From: an uncultured Bacteroidales bacterium
GTDB lineage: Bacteria > Bacteroidota > Bacteroidia > Bacteroidales > UBA932
Reading direction: 5' to 3'
Assembly (NCBI GenBank): GCA_947302175.1
Contig: CAMYVB010000004.1
Coordinates: 38,692 to 102,691, forward strand
DNA: 64,000 nt
A model generated the notes under the pieces. The model searched no databases. It was not told the DNA's origin and saw only the letters and a list, made by a program, of their open reading frames with translations. Position 1 is the stretch's first letter; the number at the start of each line of letters is the position of its first letter. Positions 35,401 through 44,231 of the stretch are shown here, in pieces. Position numbers and translations under genes: made by a program.

Positions 35401-36157
35401 CATTCTTGTTGGCCATGTTCTTAAAGCCTGCATAGGCATTGAAGTTGACCGTGATCTTGCCTTCCTTACCGCTCTTGGTGGTGACGATGACGACGCCGTT
35501 TGCGCCGCGGCTACCGTAGATAGCCGTGGAGAAGGCGTCCTTCAGGACGTCGATGGACTGGATGTCGGAAGCGGGGATGTCGGAGATTGATTCCATGGGG
35601 AAGCCGTCCACGATGTAGAGAGGGCTGCTGTCCTGGGTGATGGAGCCTGAGCCACGAACGCGGATCTTGATGTCTGCGTCGGGGTCGCCTTCGGTGGTGG
35701 TGATCTGGACGCCGGCCATCTTACCGGACATTGCCTCGGTGACTGATGCCACGGGGACCTGGGTCAGGGCTTCCGAGCTCACTGACGAGACGGAACCCAT
35801 CACGTCGCGGCGGGAAACCGTGGCATAACCTACCACAACCACTTCATCGAGGAAGTTGGCGTCTTCTTTCATCACGACATCGATCTGCGTGCGACCGTTG
35901 ATAGGAACCGTCTGGTCACTGAGGCCGATGAAGGAGAAAACGAGGTTCTTCGCATCTGCGGGAACGGAGAGCTCATAGTCTCCGTCGAGGCCGGTGACGA
36001 CACCGATCTGTGTGCCTTCGACGAAAACTCCGGCTCCCATGAGGGGCTCTCCACCTTCATCCGTCACGACGCCACGAATGGTCGTCTGGGCGGACAGGGA
36101 GAGGCTCAAGGCGAGTCCCATCAGCGCAAGAACGAGTTTCTTTGCTTGATGTTTCAT
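32492..36157 (-). CDS. susC: SusC/RagA TonB-dependent transporter with C-terminal OmpA domain
   Basis: A 1221-residue outer-membrane protein. A signal peptide (about 1-24) is followed by a CarboxypepD-regulatory-like domain (TTIRGVVTDEGGEPLMGAGV), TonB box DEVVVVGY, plug domain (LYIVDGFPMESISDIP, AIYGSRGANGVVIVTTK) and a 22-strand-type barrel ending near residue 1068 in YVFGVNLTF, where a normal SusC would stop. Here a Lys/Glu/Val-rich linker (AKEVIKEVIKEKIVEKPVVK) and an OmpA-like domain (about 1113-1221) follow, with TGYADSATG, NKTLSQQRAAVVADML and SNRVAV; the Asp and Arg that bind diaminopimelate in OmpA are present. The tail would sit in the periplasm and could tether the transporter to peptidoglycan. 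There is no frameshift at the junction. Confidence 0.95.
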   Translation of the reverse strand: MKHQAKKLVLALMGLALSLSLSAQTTIRGVVTDEGGEPLMGAGVFVEGTQIGVVTGLDGDYELSVPADAKNLVFSFIGLSDQTVPINGRTQIDVVMKEDANFLDEVVVVGYATVSRRDVMGSVSSVSSEALTQVPVASVTEAMSGKMAGVQITTTEGDPDADIKIRVRGSGSITQDSSPLYIVDGFPMESISDIPASDIQSIDVLKDAFSTAIYGSRGANGVVIVTTKSGKEGKITVNFNAYAGFKNMANKNAFVPQDAYDFVRTQYEYALYKDNVSSFYESRYGSFSDMDLYKGMKTNDWVDQVFGRTGYNLSANVSISGGSEQFKWTLGYAHLDETAIMQGSDFARNNLNFKGQFTPNKKILFDVNVRYANTKVTGAGANAINDRGSTSQSRLKNSIVYSPIPAESVMSDSDLEEDYNSSVNPLVAIADSDSRQNRTQWTANGAFQWTIIDNLKLRLEGGLDEYRRTDDKFYGLTSYYVRNNTIAGYNVNPATEWIDLTRRKLRSTNTLSYNFKKILPEVHKLDVLGGIEYIQTKSNTFDTVLDGLPDFFDSQMAWNFMASGEAPHSINNSYSRDDKILSFFARVNYSFKDKYQLSATMRADGSSKFTKGNRWGYFPSVAASWRITGEDWMAGTAGWLDNLKLRYSFGTAGNNNIPAGKTLQEYSAHASSWISQGSVWWGAGTDMPNADLKWETTYSHNIGLDYSLFRSRLYGSVEVYQADTKDLLIRFPVNGSGYDYQYRNLGSVRNRGIEFTLGGIILQHKNYGLNVDANVSFNQNVVTSLGGLDRIQANAGMFSSEIAYDFVVKEGRPLGDVYGYVNDGMYTVDDFSYDPATNVWTLLPGIPDASSVTGYAARPGAMKLVDTNGDGAINESDITLLGNVQPLLTGGFSLSGYLYGFDLSSNFTYSYGNKVYNANKVDFSTIRGVAGQNVITEMSASNRWTNVDWETGEFITDPDRLRALNAGKTMWAPYNTRRISQSYALEDASYLRLSNLTLGYTLPEKLTQKVNIAKLRLYATANNVFVLTPYSGYDPEVDTRTSTPLTPNVDYSAYPKSHSYVFGVNLTFGGGYVAPKTEATVAQAKEVIKEVIKEKIVEKPVVKEVIKEVPVSTLKDTYEDELFFVINKAEIRPDEAFKLGRICQILKDNPTAKIVITGYADSATGTREVNKTLSQQRAAVVADMLKKAGICASRITSAATGSDKDKSKSPESNRVAVCIIK

Positions 36158-36199
36158 AAATGTTTTTTGGAGTTATTAATTGGTAATAAGGAATATATG

Positions 36200-38071
36200 T
36201 TATAATCTGGTATATGCTCCACCCACGGTCTGGCCGGCGACAATGTCCTTGACAAGATAGTGGAGATACATTTCAATATTGTCGTAGCGTCCGTTCTTGT
36301 CGAGGGTCTTAAGGAGCGCGTCAGCATTGGAAGTCTTATCCAGGCTGAAGCTATCCTCGAACCAGTCGGGTATGCCGTCCAAGTCGGTGTCCGTGCAGCG
36401 GGCGAGTTCTTCGGACGTGGCGTTATACGAGGGCCAGGCGGAGCCGTACTTTGCCTTCACATCATCAATATTATTGACTATTGCGCCAGTCCTGTCCTTG
36501 ACTTCCTTGCAAATCCTGAGATCAACGGCATCGCTGCGGAGCGAAGCGCCGCCGTATTTGCACACAATTTCCAGGGCGTCGGCCGCGGAATGGGTGGTAG
36601 TATAAACTGCCTTTCCGTCCGCTCCGCTGATGGAAAGGGGCGAAGTCAGGACATGACCGTCGTAGGAGAGGGAGTAGTCGGAATAAGCCTTCTTCCAATA
36701 GATTCCGCCGGGATATTTCGAGCTGCCCTCGGGATACTGCGTGCTGTAGTTGCCGGAAAGGAAGAGATAGGCCCAGTCGTAGGGGAAGCATTGTGTTACA
36801 TCATCAATCTTGGTGCTGTAACCGCCGTCCGCCTCAATGAAATAGGGCTTATCGTTGGAATTTGGGCCTGCCTTGTAGTAGTTGTTCACCAGGTTGAAAT
36901 GGCCGCCTTCGCCGCCGTAGCATCCGTTGCTCGAGCCCCAGTTGTAATTGACGCAGTTGCGGTAGTCCACATTGCCGCGATAAGTCTCGGTGGAGACGTT
37001 GTTGCCGTCGTATAGATACTGGTGGTCGAAGCGGGGCGTACGGTTCTGGTGGTGTGCGAGGAGATTGTGGTGGAAACTGGCGTTCTTTCCTCCCCAGATG
37101 CCGCCGTATCCGTGTTCGCCCTTGCTGTGGATGGTCTTCTGCAATGATTCGGCGATGATGCACCACTGCATGGTCATTGCGGAGTTAGCATAGAATGAAG
37201 CGCATTCGTCTATGGACCAGCTCATTGAGCAGTGGTCCAGGACTATGTTGCTGTGGTAGCGGCCCCAGATGCAGTCCTCGCTGTCACCGGCATTCGGACC
37301 TTCATCACCCAGCCTAAAGCGCATGAAGCGGAATATTACGTTGTCGGCATTGACGTTGATAGTGTAGTTCTTGACGCATATGCCGTCGCCGGGAGCGGTC
37401 TGGCCCGCAACGGTGAGGTTGCCGTTGTTTATCTGAATCTTACTTTGCAGCTCAATGATGCCAGAAACTGCAAACACCACGATGCGCGCGCCTGAGGCGG
37501 TGAGCGCAGCGCGGAGCGAGCCTTCGCCACTGTCATTGAGATTGGTGACGCGGATGACGCGGCCGCCGCGACCGCCGGTAGTGTACATTCCGCCGCCCTC
37601 AGCACCGGGGAATGAGCGCGCGACTCCGTCCTCTTCCGCAGCGGGAATGAGGAATTTTTCGTAATGCTCGTAGTGAGTGCCCGGGTCGGGACCGGGAGGG
37701 GTCGGGGGCGTCACTTCACCGCCCGGCACTCCGGTAAGCTCAGAAGACCATGCGGAATTCTCCTCTCCCGCGACTGAGCGGACATAGAAGGAATACTCCA
37801 CACCTTTCGTCAGACCGTCAATTATGGCCACGGTATTGCGCGTAGTGCCCGTCTGGACCTCGCTGCCGTTCTGCAGCAGGCGCCAGGCATACGACTGGGC
37901 ACCCTCCGCCGCATTCCACTGGAAAATCAGCGAATGGTCGGTGTAGCGGTTGAGAGTTATGCCTGTCGGAGTGGCGGGAGTCACGACGCCGGGATTGACC
38001 GGGTCGTCACCGCCGCAAGCGAAAAGCATCAGCAGCGACAGAGGCAGTAGAATCTTCAATAACTTATTCAT
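36200..38071 (-). CDS. Pectate lyase (PL1 family), lipoprotein with N-terminal Fn3 domain
   Basis: Cleaves polygalacturonate by beta-elimination, leaving unsaturated ends. The 623-residue lipoprotein (MNKLLKILLPLSLLMLFAC) has a fibronectin-III-like domain (about 35-125), a Pro-rich linker (TPPTPPGPDPG) and a PL1-type parallel beta-helix starting at ARSFPGAEGGGMYTTGGRGG. In the helix, NVIFRFMRFRLGDE, DCIWGRYHSNIVLDHCSMSW and HHNLLAHHQNRTPRFD carry the calcium-binding Asp residues and the likely catalytic Arg. The start overlaps the end of the GH105 gene by 8 bases. It is followed by susC after 42 bases, the widest gap in the operon. Confidence 0.88.
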   Translation of the reverse strand: MNKLLKILLPLSLLMLFACGGDDPVNPGVVTPATPTGITLNRYTDHSLIFQWNAAEGAQSYAWRLLQNGSEVQTGTTRNTVAIIDGLTKGVEYSFYVRSVAGEENSAWSSELTGVPGGEVTPPTPPGPDPGTHYEHYEKFLIPAAEEDGVARSFPGAEGGGMYTTGGRGGRVIRVTNLNDSGEGSLRAALTASGARIVVFAVSGIIELQSKIQINNGNLTVAGQTAPGDGICVKNYTINVNADNVIFRFMRFRLGDEGPNAGDSEDCIWGRYHSNIVLDHCSMSWSIDECASFYANSAMTMQWCIIAESLQKTIHSKGEHGYGGIWGGKNASFHHNLLAHHQNRTPRFDHQYLYDGNNVSTETYRGNVDYRNCVNYNWGSSNGCYGGEGGHFNLVNNYYKAGPNSNDKPYFIEADGGYSTKIDDVTQCFPYDWAYLFLSGNYSTQYPEGSSKYPGGIYWKKAYSDYSLSYDGHVLTSPLSISGADGKAVYTTTHSAADALEIVCKYGGASLRSDAVDLRICKEVKDRTGAIVNNIDDVKAKYGSAWPSYNATSEELARCTDTDLDGIPDWFEDSFSLDKTSNADALLKTLDKNGRYDNIEMYLHYLVKDIVAGQTVGGAYTRL

Positions 38072-39236
38072 AGTCAGCTTCATATATAAGCGCAGCGCGA
38101 ATCAGCGCACCCATGCCTTTAGGGTCGTTGTCGCACACCGGCTCATTTATATAATAATCATAGTCTCCTTTTCGCATCTGCTTTCCGCCAAGGCCGGCGA
38201 CTGAACAGCAATTCGTGAGCGAAACAAGGCCGCCTTCATCCTCGCGGATGAAAGTGTCCCTTAGCGATCGGAAAAGCGAGGCGGCATAGTCGCCATCCAC
38301 CTCTCCCCTACGAGCAGCCTTGAGATAGGAATAGACAAACATGGCGCTGCAGGTCGACTCAAGATAATTCCCCTCCGCTCCGGGACGATCGAGCACCTGG
38401 TACCACATATGAGTGTCAGCGTCCGCCCACAGGGGCAGCACTTCAAGTATGCCCTTAAGTATGTTTTCGAGCGCATGGCGGCGGGGATGCTCCTCGGGGA
38501 AGAGCTCGAGAACGTCAGTGAGCGCCACGGTGTACCAGCCGAGGGCCCTCCCCCAGCAATGGGCTGACTGCCCGGTCACGGAGTCTGCCCAGAACATGGA
38601 GCGGCTCTCATCCCATGCGTGGCGCCAAAGGCCAGTCGCAGGATCGTAAGTCCTGGCGGCAGCAACTTCAAACTGCAAAGCAACATCGTCCCAAAGGCTG
38701 CCCAGCCCCCTGGAAGAGATATACTCAGCGTAGAAAGGCTCTCCCATGTAAAGCCCGTCGAGCCACACTTGATTGGGATAGACATCCTTATGCCAGAATG
38801 CTCCGGCCTCGGTGCGTGGCTGCTCCTGCAGCTGGGCGAAAATGAAATCCTCAGCCTTGGAATATTTATCCCTGGGGCGCAGGCGGTTCAGGGTAAAGAG
38901 CGTGCGTGCAGGGCAAATGTGATCTATATTATGCTTCGAGCGCTTGTAGTTTGCACCAACGGTGCCGTCCTCGGCAATAATGGCGTCGTACCAGGCATCG
39001 ACGTAATCAAGAATCGTTTCATCCCCACAATCCTCATAGACGTCGAGGAAGGAAAGCAGCTCGAGGCCGGTGGTGTAATTCCACTTGAGCTCACCACCCT
39101 TGCCGTCGAGATACGAAGCCTCAGGGCAGCGGGCCATTTCCGAGCGCACGATACGCAGCGAAAGAGGCTCCCCCTGTTTTTGCGAGCAAGCGGCGAAAGC
39201 GAGCGCCAAAGCGCAAATAGTCAATACTTTCCTCAT
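38064..39236 (-). CDS. GH105 unsaturated rhamnogalacturonyl/galacturonyl hydrolase, lipoprotein
   Basis: Removes the 4,5-unsaturated uronate left at the non-reducing end by pectate or rhamnogalacturonan lyases. The 390-residue protein has a lipobox at Cys17 (ALALAFAAC) and an (alpha/alpha)6-barrel pattern: ELKWNYTTGLELLSFLDVY, the key Asp in NQVWLDGLYMGEPFYAEY, and HCWGRALGWYTVALTDVLE. The product feeds KduI and KduD, encoded in the divergent arm. It lies 5 bases after the esterase gene and overlaps the pectate lyase start. Confidence 0.92.
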   Translation of the reverse strand: MRKVLTICALALAFAACSQKQGEPLSLRIVRSEMARCPEASYLDGKGGELKWNYTTGLELLSFLDVYEDCGDETILDYVDAWYDAIIAEDGTVGANYKRSKHNIDHICPARTLFTLNRLRPRDKYSKAEDFIFAQLQEQPRTEAGAFWHKDVYPNQVWLDGLYMGEPFYAEYISSRGLGSLWDDVALQFEVAAARTYDPATGLWRHAWDESRSMFWADSVTGQSAHCWGRALGWYTVALTDVLELFPEEHPRRHALENILKGILEVLPLWADADTHMWYQVLDRPGAEGNYLESTCSAMFVYSYLKAARRGEVDGDYAASLFRSLRDTFIREDEGGLVSLTNCCSVAGLGGKQMRKGDYDYYINEPVCDNDPKGMGALIRAALIYEADYE

Positions 39237-39241
39237 TAGTA

Positions 39242-40915
39242 CTACTTATTAACGTAAGGGTCCCAGACTATTCCGTCCTGCTTCTGGAACATAACCTTTT
39301 CGAAACTGTACTCACCTGCCTGCTTTGCGCTGAGCTTGTGCGCCCACTTGACGCGCGGGCCGCGGGCGCCGGGCCCCTTGGAGCCGTACTCGGCATAGAA
39401 GGAATTCTTCTTGGTGTCGGGCTTGCCGGGCTTCTCCCAGTCGTGCCAGCCTTCGGGAAGGATGTGGGAACCGAGCTCGCAGTCGATGAAAACCGTCTTG
39501 GCGTAAGCGCCCCAGGGGCGGCCCAGGTAGCATTTGTCAATGCCCTCGGCGGCCGTGAGACGGCAATTCTTGAATACGTAGCCGTACTTCTGAGCGGGCA
39601 GGGTCGAAGCGGCCGTCACGTAGCTGTTTTTCTTGGAATGTATGGTGCAGTTCTCGAAATAGGCTATGGAGGGGCCGAAGATGAAATCGGTCGTTCCCTC
39701 TATGTAACAATCCAGGAAGTAGTTGCGCTTGATGCCTCCGTCCTTTCCGTAGCGGCCGTAGGTGTAGAGCGTATCCTGGTTGCCTATGAAGCGGCATCCC
39801 TTGAAGAAGAGGAAGTCGCCGTCAGTGAATACCGCCACCGCCTGCCCGACAGCCTTGCCTTCCCCGGAACTGTTCTCGAAGGTGATGCCCTCGAAAGTCA
39901 CGTAGCTGGAATGGACATAGACTGAAGCGCTGCCGGAAGTGCCTATCTTGAAGTCGCTACCGCTCCATTTCTTTTCAGCGTATTTGTCGAAGGTTATGAT
40001 TGTCGAAAGGGCGTCCTCGCCCTTGATGTTGAGACGGAACTTGTTGTGGGGTATGGTCACCTGCTCCTTATATACGCCCTTGCGGATGAAGATAGTGGTA
40101 ATCTCGGCGTGGCTGTAGTCGGGACAGGCGTCTATTGCTTCCTGCACGGTCATATAATCACCGTGTCCGTCGGGAGAAACCACTATGTCGTAGTAGCAGA
40201 AGTGCACGGCAATCTCGGGAATCTGCTCCCTTATCTTGTCGCAGACTATTTCCGTCACCTTGCGGGCGCCGGAGGCGACAGTGTGGGTATTGTCTGTCTT
40301 TCCTTCGGGAGCGCAGGCGTACTTGCCGGGAGCAAGGTGCATGAAGTAGGGCCTCGAGGCCTCATCGCCAAGGGACTCTATCCAGTCGAGAGTGGGGGTG
40401 GTGATATCGAGAAGGGTGACTCCCTTTTCCTCGGCGACTGCCTTCATTGCGGCGGGATAGTCGCCGTGGCAGTTGCGGTCGAGACCGGCCTCCTTGAACC
40501 AGCGGCGGGCGACGGGAGTCAGTAGGACGGGGATGCCGCCCTTGGAGCGGGTCTCGTCGATAAAGCGCCTCAGATTGTCCTGATAGGCTCCCCAGGGGGC
40601 TGCATAACGCTCGGGATCGCTCTCCTTGGCATCGTTGTGGCCGAATTCGATAAAGACATAATCCCCGGGCTGCAGGGCGGCCATAACGTCATCCCATTGC
40701 CCCTTATCGATGAAACTCTTAGTGCTGCGGCCGTTGCGGGCATAGTTGATTACGCTGACTCCTTCGTCGAAGAAATTCGGGAACATCATGCCCCAGCCGC
40801 GTTCGGGACTGCCTTTTGACAAATCTTTCTCGGCCATCGTGCTGTCGCCGCAGAGATGGATGGTAAAAGAACTGGCGCTCAGCCAGACAAGTGCTAGTAG
40901 CAGGAGTTTCTTCAT
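39242..40915 (-). CDS. Fused rhamnogalacturonan acetylesterase (CE12) and pectin methylesterase (CE8)
   Basis: A 557-residue secreted protein with two esterases. Residues of about 18-235 are an SGNH hydrolase of CE12 type: FTIHLCGDSTMAE with the catalytic Ser, INYARNGRSTKSF, FIEFGHNDAK and the Asp/His pair in DNTHTVASGA. Residues of about 240-545 are a CE8 beta-helix: GHGDYMTVQEAIDACPD, the two catalytic Asp residues in FIGNQDTLYTYGRYG and YIEGTTDFIFG, and the Arg in YLGRPWGAYAKTV. It would strip acetyl and methyl esters from pectin so that PL1 and GH28 can act. It overlaps the GH28 gene by 4 bases. Confidence 0.94.
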   Translation of the reverse strand: MKKLLLLALVWLSASSFTIHLCGDSTMAEKDLSKGSPERGWGMMFPNFFDEGVSVINYARNGRSTKSFIDKGQWDDVMAALQPGDYVFIEFGHNDAKESDPERYAAPWGAYQDNLRRFIDETRSKGGIPVLLTPVARRWFKEAGLDRNCHGDYPAAMKAVAEEKGVTLLDITTPTLDWIESLGDEASRPYFMHLAPGKYACAPEGKTDNTHTVASGARKVTEIVCDKIREQIPEIAVHFCYYDIVVSPDGHGDYMTVQEAIDACPDYSHAEITTIFIRKGVYKEQVTIPHNKFRLNIKGEDALSTIITFDKYAEKKWSGSDFKIGTSGSASVYVHSSYVTFEGITFENSSGEGKAVGQAVAVFTDGDFLFFKGCRFIGNQDTLYTYGRYGKDGGIKRNYFLDCYIEGTTDFIFGPSIAYFENCTIHSKKNSYVTAASTLPAQKYGYVFKNCRLTAAEGIDKCYLGRPWGAYAKTVFIDCELGSHILPEGWHDWEKPGKPDTKKNSFYAEYGSKGPGARGPRVKWAHKLSAKQAGEYSFEKVMFQKQDGIVWDPYVNK

Positions 40916-42378
40916 AGCGTTTTACCGTTGATGGTCACATTGTCGAAGCTGATGTCTTCGGCGTAGTTCTGATAAATATCCTTAGCGGCAGTAAAGCAGC
41001 TGTTATGGAAGTCCAGACCCTTGAGCGGAAGCTCGGGAAGGCCGTTGATGTAGATTGCCTCACGGCCGGCGCCGTTACATACTATGTCGGAGAAATGGAT
41101 GTCGCGGAACTCGGGCGTGGTTTCATCCACGGGAGGAAGGTCGGCGCTGGAGGCGTCCTTCATCTCAGAAGCGGCCACTCCGGCATAGTAGAGATTGAAT
41201 ATCACGCCGTAGGTCACTATATCTTTCATATAAATATGGTCGCACCATATATCCTTTACGAGACCTCCGCGGCCGCGGGTGCTCTTGAACCTCAAGCCCA
41301 CGTCGGTGCCCATGAAGCGGCAGGAGCGCACGAGTATGTTCTCCACACCGCCGGACATTTCGCTGCCCACGACGAAGCCGCCGTGACCGTGATAGACCGT
41401 GCAGTCGGAAATGATGAGATTGCGGCACTTGCGCGCGTGACGGCGGCCGTCGGCGTCCTTGCCGCTCTTTATGCATATGGCATCGTCGCCCACGTCGAAG
41501 ACGGAGCCGGTCAGGATGACGTTCTCGCAGGCATCGATGTCGATACCGTCGCCGTTAGTGGAATAATGGGGATTGCGGACGCTTATGTTCCTGATTATTA
41601 CATTTTTGCACCAGAGGGGATGGAGATTCCAGCAAGGGGAATTCTGGAAGGTAACCCCTTCGAGCAGGACATTCTCGCACTCGCGGAAAGACAGGAGCAC
41701 GGGGCGAAGGAAGGTCTTAATCTCGTTTTCGTCGAGCGAAGGATCGGGATAGTTGAGGCTTCCGGCGGTGAGGCGGGCCTTGTAGTAACCGGAGTCGGGG
41801 TACCAGGCATAGCCGTTCTCTGCGACGACTCCTCCCCTTTCCAAAGTAGATTTCCAAATCTTTTCTCCCACCTTGGCCCTCTTGAGCTCGCGCCAGGCGT
41901 CGCCGTTGCCGTCGATGACGCCGCCACCGGTGATGGATATGTCATGGACGCCTTCTGCATGGAGGGGTGAAGTGCAGCGGCGCACGTCGAGGCCCTCGAA
42001 ATTGGTGTCGATGATGGGATAGAGGTCCTGGTCGGTGCTGAACACTATTATCGCGTCGTCGTCGAGATGGAGGTCTATGTTGCTCCTGAAAGCAATGGGG
42101 CCGGTGAACCATATACCTGCGGGGACGTTCAGATGGCCTCCGCCTTTGTCGGAAAGGGCCTGCATGGCCTTTTCGAAAGCTTCGCAGTTGAGGGTAACTC
42201 CGTCGCCCACTCCGCCAAAGTCGCTGAGAGAAACGTTAAAATTGGGGATTGCAGGCTCTTCGACTCCAGGCATGTCGAAGGGCAGATCCTTGTAAAGCGC
42301 GTCATAGCGTCCCTTTTCGCAATTGCATGAAAGGACGCCTAGAAGGCTTAAGAAAAGTATTAGTGGTTTTCTGGTCAT
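40912..42378 (-). CDS. GH28 polygalacturonase, lipoprotein
   Basis: Hydrolyses alpha-1,4-galacturonosyl bonds (endo- or exo-acting cannot be told). The 488-residue lipoprotein starts at MTRKPLILFLSLLGVLSC; the track start at 42405 lies inside the GH43 gene. All GH28 signature elements are readable: NGDGIDIDAC, GDDAICIKSGKDADGRR, the GHGG motif in VYHGHGGFVVGSE and the Arg-Phe-Lys in GLRFKSTRGRGG. The N-terminal FNVSLSDFGGVGDGVTLN is also typical. Four-base overlap with the following esterase gene indicates translational coupling. Confidence 0.94.
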   Translation of the reverse strand: MTRKPLILFLSLLGVLSCNCEKGRYDALYKDLPFDMPGVEEPAIPNFNVSLSDFGGVGDGVTLNCEAFEKAMQALSDKGGGHLNVPAGIWFTGPIAFRSNIDLHLDDDAIIVFSTDQDLYPIIDTNFEGLDVRRCTSPLHAEGVHDISITGGGVIDGNGDAWRELKRAKVGEKIWKSTLERGGVVAENGYAWYPDSGYYKARLTAGSLNYPDPSLDENEIKTFLRPVLLSFRECENVLLEGVTFQNSPCWNLHPLWCKNVIIRNISVRNPHYSTNGDGIDIDACENVILTGSVFDVGDDAICIKSGKDADGRRHARKCRNLIISDCTVYHGHGGFVVGSEMSGGVENILVRSCRFMGTDVGLRFKSTRGRGGLVKDIWCDHIYMKDIVTYGVIFNLYYAGVAASEMKDASSADLPPVDETTPEFRDIHFSDIVCNGAGREAIYINGLPELPLKGLDFHNSCFTAAKDIYQNYAEDISFDNVTINGKTL

Positions 42379-42401
42379 TAGCTTGGTGTTGTGGTGGTTT
42401 A

Positions 42402-44219
42402 TCATGGAGCGCCGGGGCTCAGCGTTATTTCAGTAATATCGAGACAGCCGGAATCGTTACTCGGGGCAAAGCGGGAGCAGAAAAAGCCGAAGCGGGCGCC
42501 CACCCAGGTGCCGGCCTTGGCGGTAAAAGTACCACCGGCCTTGCTGAACCTGCGGCCGTCTGTGCTGTAGCTAAAGCTGCACCGGGCGTCAGGCACATTG
42601 CCCCTGGCCGGTGAAGGCCCGACTTCGAGACGCACCCAAATCGAGGCTTCGGGAATGTCCTCGTACCTAAGCTCGGGGACGCTTCGGGACTGGCGTGAGT
42701 GCTCCACGCCAAGGAACGAGTACGGAAGGGTGGCAAGGACGCGAACCTCTTCGCTGCCGCCTTCGGGGGCATCAAGGCAAAGCGCATATTCCAGGCGCGC
42801 TCCGCCGGGGGTGTCCATGAGGCGAAGGGCGGCATAGTCGCTGCCCATAACGGCAAATCCGGCCTGCTGGGCGGCGTCCTTAGCCTTGGGATTGGGGCGG
42901 AAGCTGAGTTTTGCAGTAAGGGAAAAGCTTTCGAAGGGGAACTTCCTGCTAAGGAAATTGGGGCAATTCCACAACGATGCTTCAGCGTCGCTTTGAAGGA
43001 CTCCGTAGAGGCGCACGCCACCATCGGGAAGCGCCATATGCCATATGGGAGAGGGTACGCAAGGGTACTGCCAGGCGGGGTCGAGGCCGTAGGGGCAAAA
43101 AACTTGCTCCTCGGCAATCTCACTTCCGCCGGAAGGCAGGGCATACTCAGGGACCGGGGCTCCGCAGCCGTCGCCGTCCGGGTCGTCCCCAATCACGGGC
43201 CAGCCTTCCGAATCCCAGCGCATGGGCTGGAGATGGATGATGCGGCCGTATGCTCCATTGTCCTGGAAATGGATGAACCAGTCTTCGCCCGAAGGGGTGC
43301 TCACCCAGGCGCCCTGGTGGGGGCCGTTTATTTCTCCGACATTAAGCGCAGAGGCATTTCCTTCGCGGCGGCTGCGCATTTCTGTCATGCGGCTGTGGCG
43401 CCTGCCGGGGATGACGGTCCTGCCGAAAAGGGTGCCAGGGGCCTCCTGCACATTTTCGGAGCTGCTCAGAACTATCCTCTCCTCGAAGGGGCCGAAAGGG
43501 CTTTCAGAGCGAAGGACGGTCTGCCAGCCTGTTGCGACTCCTCCCGCGGGCGCGAATATATAGTAGTAGCCGTCGCGCTTGTACATCTTCGTGCCCTCGA
43601 TGGTGGGCTGGGTGAGATGGCCGTCATAGACTACGCGGGAAGGGCCTTCAAGCCTACTGCCGTCCTTGGACATGGGGGCGACGAGGATTACGCTCTTGAG
43701 ACCAGCCCTCGAGCCGGCGAGGGCATGACTGAGATAAGCTTTGCCGTCCTCATCCCAGAAGGGACAGGGATCTATGAATCCCCTCTCCTTCACTACCCAG
43801 ACAGGTGCCTCCCACGGGCCTGAAGGGTCCTGGGTCCTCACCATGAAGATACCGCGGTCGGGGTCGCCGCAGAAGATGTAGAACCAGCCGTCGTGGAAGC
43901 GTATCGCGGGGGCCCACACGCCCTCTCCGTGCCTTACCACATTCCTGAAGCTCCCGTCCTTGAAACTTTCGTCATCTCCGGGGTAGTCGCTCAGGGCCGC
44001 TCCCACCTGGGTCCAGTGCACGAGGTCGCGCGAGTGGAGTATGGGGAGACCGGGGAAGAAGTTGAAGGACGAGGCGGTCATGTAGTAGTCCTCTCCGACG
44101 CGGCAGACGTCAGGGTCGGACCAGTCGCAGTGGAGTATGGGGTTGGCGTAGGCCTGAGCATGGCAAATTCCTGCTGTGGCCAGCAGGAACAATGCCATGC
44201 ATATTGCGACGCGCTTCAT
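42402..44219 (-). CDS. GH43 beta-xylosidase / alpha-L-arabinofuranosidase
   Basis: A 605-residue secreted protein (signal peptide to about residue 21). The five-bladed GH43 propeller has the base Asp in NPILHCDWSDPDV, the modulating Asp in ERGFIDPCPFWDEDG and the acid Glu in TQPTIEGTKMYKRDGYYY. A concanavalin-A-like C-terminal domain follows (about 400-605). In most relatives I recall, the strand ending ERIVL is followed within about ten residues by NGPHQGAW. Here about 40 Arg/Ser-rich residues (RRHSRMTEMRSRRE) intervene. The substrate is probably arabinose or xylose side chains of pectin. It is located between kdgK and GH28. Confidence 0.88.
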   Translation of the reverse strand: MKRVAICMALFLLATAGICHAQAYANPILHCDWSDPDVCRVGEDYYMTASSFNFFPGLPILHSRDLVHWTQVGAALSDYPGDDESFKDGSFRNVVRHGEGVWAPAIRFHDGWFYIFCGDPDRGIFMVRTQDPSGPWEAPVWVVKERGFIDPCPFWDEDGKAYLSHALAGSRAGLKSVILVAPMSKDGSRLEGPSRVVYDGHLTQPTIEGTKMYKRDGYYYIFAPAGGVATGWQTVLRSESPFGPFEERIVLSSSENVQEAPGTLFGRTVIPGRRHSRMTEMRSRREGNASALNVGEINGPHQGAWVSTPSGEDWFIHFQDNGAYGRIIHLQPMRWDSEGWPVIGDDPDGDGCGAPVPEYALPSGGSEIAEEQVFCPYGLDPAWQYPCVPSPIWHMALPDGGVRLYGVLQSDAEASLWNCPNFLSRKFPFESFSLTAKLSFRPNPKAKDAAQQAGFAVMGSDYAALRLMDTPGGARLEYALCLDAPEGGSEEVRVLATLPYSFLGVEHSRQSRSVPELRYEDIPEASIWVRLEVGPSPARGNVPDARCSFSYSTDGRRFSKAGGTFTAKAGTWVGARFGFFCSRFAPSNDSGCLDITEITLSPGAP

Positions 44220-44231
44220 CCTTGCGGTAGT

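Noticed and set aside
34589-35590. 333-aa plus-strand ORF antisense to susC
   Set aside because: Shadow frame with Val/Gly/Glu bias and no recognisable domain.
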